Assembly: GCA_002495185.1 (NCBI GenBank)
Contig: DAEB01000019.1
Coordinates: 3,339-9,911, forward strand
Length of the DNA: 6,573 nucleotides
Reading direction: 5' to 3'
Source: Thermoplasmata archaeon UBA184
GTDB taxonomy: Archaea > Thermoplasmatota > Thermoplasmata > Lutacidiplasmatales > UBA184
Shown here: positions 5,758 through 6,573 of the stretch, piece after piece
How the letters are laid out: each line of letters begins with the position of its first letter
Position numbering within the stretch: the first letter of the stretch is position 1
Notes under the pieces: model-generated
What the model was told of the DNA's origin: nothing
The model's database searches: none
The model's input: the letters and a program-made list of their open reading frames with translations, nothing else
Position numbers and translations under genes: made by a program

Positions 5758-5793
5758 CCGATAGGACGACAGCCGACCGATTGGACGACACCC
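5756..5793 (+). repeat. Tandem pair of 19-bp direct repeats
   Basis: Two adjacent copies, 5756-5774 and 5775-5793, differ at two of 19 positions; the first copy reads GACCGATAGGACGACAGCC. The pair begins in the stop codon of the nucleotidyltransferase gene and ends 18 bp before the TATA-like box of the next gene. It may be an operator for that promoter, or a local slippage duplication. The repeats are directly visible; any role is inferred. Confidence 0.65.
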
Positions 5794-5810
5794 GTTCGAT
5801 GATGGATTCG

Positions 5811-5818
5811 TTTAAATA
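5811..5818 (+). promoter_or_regulatory. TATA-like box for the 97-residue gene
   Basis: TTTAAATA is the best TATA match in the window. Its centre at about 5814 predicts a transcription start near 5840 and an 18-nt leader before the ATG at 5858. The leader (CACCTCTCCGTACCCGT) is pyrimidine-rich and has no Shine-Dalgarno site. It separates this gene transcriptionally from the preceding cassette. Confidence 0.7.
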
Positions 5819-5857
5819 GCGGGCCATCGCGTTTTCTTCTCACCTCTCCGTACCCGT

Positions 5858-6151
5858 ATGCACAGCTACGTCGACCTCTATTTCACGCCCGACAGCTCTT
5901 CGCCCCTCCAGCTCTCCGAGCGACTTCGTTCGGTCGCCGGCCTCTCGTTCATCATCGGCCCCCACGACCTCGTCTTCGACTGGGACTCGGAGCATGAGTT
6001 CCAGGAACGGATCGCGAAGATCCACGAGGCGCTCCAGGGGTCCGGGGTCTTCTACCGGGTCGAGACCGTCCACGAGGACCCCGAGTTCGTCCCGCCGATG
6101 CCGTGGCCGCCGCCCATGCCCCGGCGCGACCCCGAGCACCCGGGCTTCTAG
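5858..6151 (+). CDS. Small uncharacterised protein with proline-rich tail
   Basis: I do not recognise this 97-residue acidic protein. Reading by eye suggests strand-helix-strand-helix-strand: SYVDLYF (3-9), QLSERLRSV (18-26), LSFIIGPHDLVFDW (29-42), EHEFQERIAKIHEALQ (45-60) and VFYRVETVHE (64-73), which would fit a compact ferredoxin-like or similar alpha/beta fold. The last 23 residues (75-97) hold ten prolines and look unstructured, a candidate docking tail. There is no signal peptide, membrane segment or cysteine. It is likely a real gene because it has the best promoter in the window, its codons end mostly in G or C like the core genes, and no competing frame reads better. It stands alone between a possible mobile cassette and a convergent thioesterase gene. 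Confidence 0.72.
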   Translation: MHSYVDLYFTPDSSSPLQLSERLRSVAGLSFIIGPHDLVFDWDSEHEFQERIAKIHEALQGSGVFYRVETVHEDPEFVPPMPWPPPMPRRDPEHPGF

Positions 6152-6164
6152 GGTCCCCCACCCC

Positions 6165-6185
6165 CCTGGTTCCAGTGGAACCGGG
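6165..6185. terminator. Hairpin between two convergent genes, possible terminator
   Basis: Nine base pairs (6165-6173 with 6177-6185, one T-G) close a 3-nt loop in the 38-bp gap between the stop of the 97-residue gene and the stop of the thioesterase gene. Its position suits a bidirectional transcription end or roadblock. Archaeal termination mainly uses T-runs and none follows on either strand, so a terminator role is uncertain. Confidence 0.3.
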
Positions 6186-6189
6186 CGAC

Positions 6190-6573
6190 CTACCAACCTT
6201 CGCCCTTCGGGTCGACCGCGTCGCGCTCCATCCGGGCCCTTCGCTCGGCCGGGATCTCTTTCTTTTGGGAGGTCGCGTAGTCGTAGACGACGCTGACCGT
6301 CTTCCCCCGGGCCGTGACCGTCGAGGTGCCGGCGAGCGTGAAACGGTAGAGGAGCGTGAAGCTCGTCCGGCCGAGAGGACGGGCCGGGGCGACCTCCCCG
6401 ACGAGCTCGGCGCCGTAGCCGACGGGGGCGAGGTAGCGGCACATCGCCTCCGCGATGATGATGTCGATCTTCGTCGGGTCGGTAGAGCCGAGGAGCGGGA
6501 GGTAGTAGTCGCAGCGGAGCGTCTCCATGTAGGGAAAGTACGCGGCGTGGTTGAGATGGTTCAGGACGTCGAG
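6190..6573 (-). CDS. Hotdog-fold acyl-CoA thioesterase, 5' end outside the window
   Basis: The reading frame enters from the right edge and gives 127 residues before the TAG at 6192-6190. It begins LDVLNHLNHAAYFPYMETLR, the conserved D-x3-NH-x-NHA-x-Y-x2-Y-x-E motif of the 4HBT family (usually D-x-x-GHVNNA), whose Asp is the catalytic residue; then CDYYLPLLG continues the central hotdog helix. IDIIIAEAMCRYLAPVGYGAELVGEV and the FTLLYRFTLAGTSTVTARGKTVSVVYDY strands complete the fold. Only about the first 10-20 residues are lost, as the family is 130-150 residues long. Members hydrolyse acyl-CoA or related thioesters in the cytosol as homotetramers; the chain length used here is not readable. 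An internal ATG at 6528 is not the true start because it would remove the catalytic motif. It is convergent with the 97-residue gene. Confidence 0.88.
   Translation of the reverse strand, partial: LDVLNHLNHAAYFPYMETLRCDYYLPLLGSTDPTKIDIIIAEAMCRYLAPVGYGAELVGEVAPARPLGRTSFTLLYRFTLAGTSTVTARGKTVSVVYDYATSQKKEIPAERRARMERDAVDPKGEGW

Noticed and set aside
1..6573. CRISPR array, insertion sequence or tRNA gene
   Set aside because: No regularly spaced repeats, no transposase-like frame or terminal inverted repeats, and no tRNA cloverleaf or GTTCRANNC-type arm outside the SRP RNA were found by reading.

Overview
The window most likely comes from a GC-rich archaeon, probably an uncultured member of the Thermoplasmata. 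The archaeal assignment is well supported. There is an L7Ae-type ribosomal protein, an archaeal/eukaryotic-type tyrosyl-tRNA synthetase, a ~310-nt 7S SRP RNA with Alu-like domain, helix 6 and helix 8, and AT-rich TATA-like boxes about 26 nt upstream of start codons or RNA ends. The class-level guess rests only on the overall look (very high GC, coiled-coil RecA/KaiC-like protein) and is tentative.

Layout. The left third (1-2054) lies on the minus strand and reads tyrS, then a dienelactone-hydrolase-family enzyme 30 nt downstream, then the start of the L7Ae gene, which has its own TATA box and runs off the left edge. A 121-bp divergent region (2055-2175) carries back-to-back TATA boxes for tyrS and for a 755-residue plus-strand protein. 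That protein has an N-terminal helix-hairpin-helix-like segment, two long coiled coils and a C-terminal RecA/KaiC-like ATPase domain with altered Walker residues. The 7S SRP RNA gene follows (4506-4816) with its own TATA-like box. Its two ends pair perfectly except for one G-U, and its helix 8 carries an unusual UGAC tetraloop.

Downstream is a small accessory-looking cassette (4900-5757): a 93-residue four-cysteine zinc-ribbon protein and a nucleotidyltransferase-fold protein of the AbiEii/DUF6036-like type. Their arrangement suggests a toxin-antitoxin-like pair. Codon use is visibly less GC-biased here than in the neighbouring ATPase gene, and the nucleotidyltransferase appears to lack a conventional start codon at the point where its protein similarity should begin. 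A pair of 19-bp tandem repeats closes the cassette and precedes the TATA box of a small uncharacterised 97-residue protein (5858-6151). The right edge holds the 3' part of a minus-strand hotdog-fold acyl-CoA thioesterase, convergent with the small gene; a hairpin lies between them.

How the genes relate: tyrS, L7Ae and SRP RNA are housekeeping translation and secretion components, and the hydrolase probably rides on the tyrS transcript. The ATPase, the zinc-ribbon/nucleotidyltransferase pair and the 97-residue protein are the parts with no settled function. All functional calls come from reading the sequence; no database search was run.
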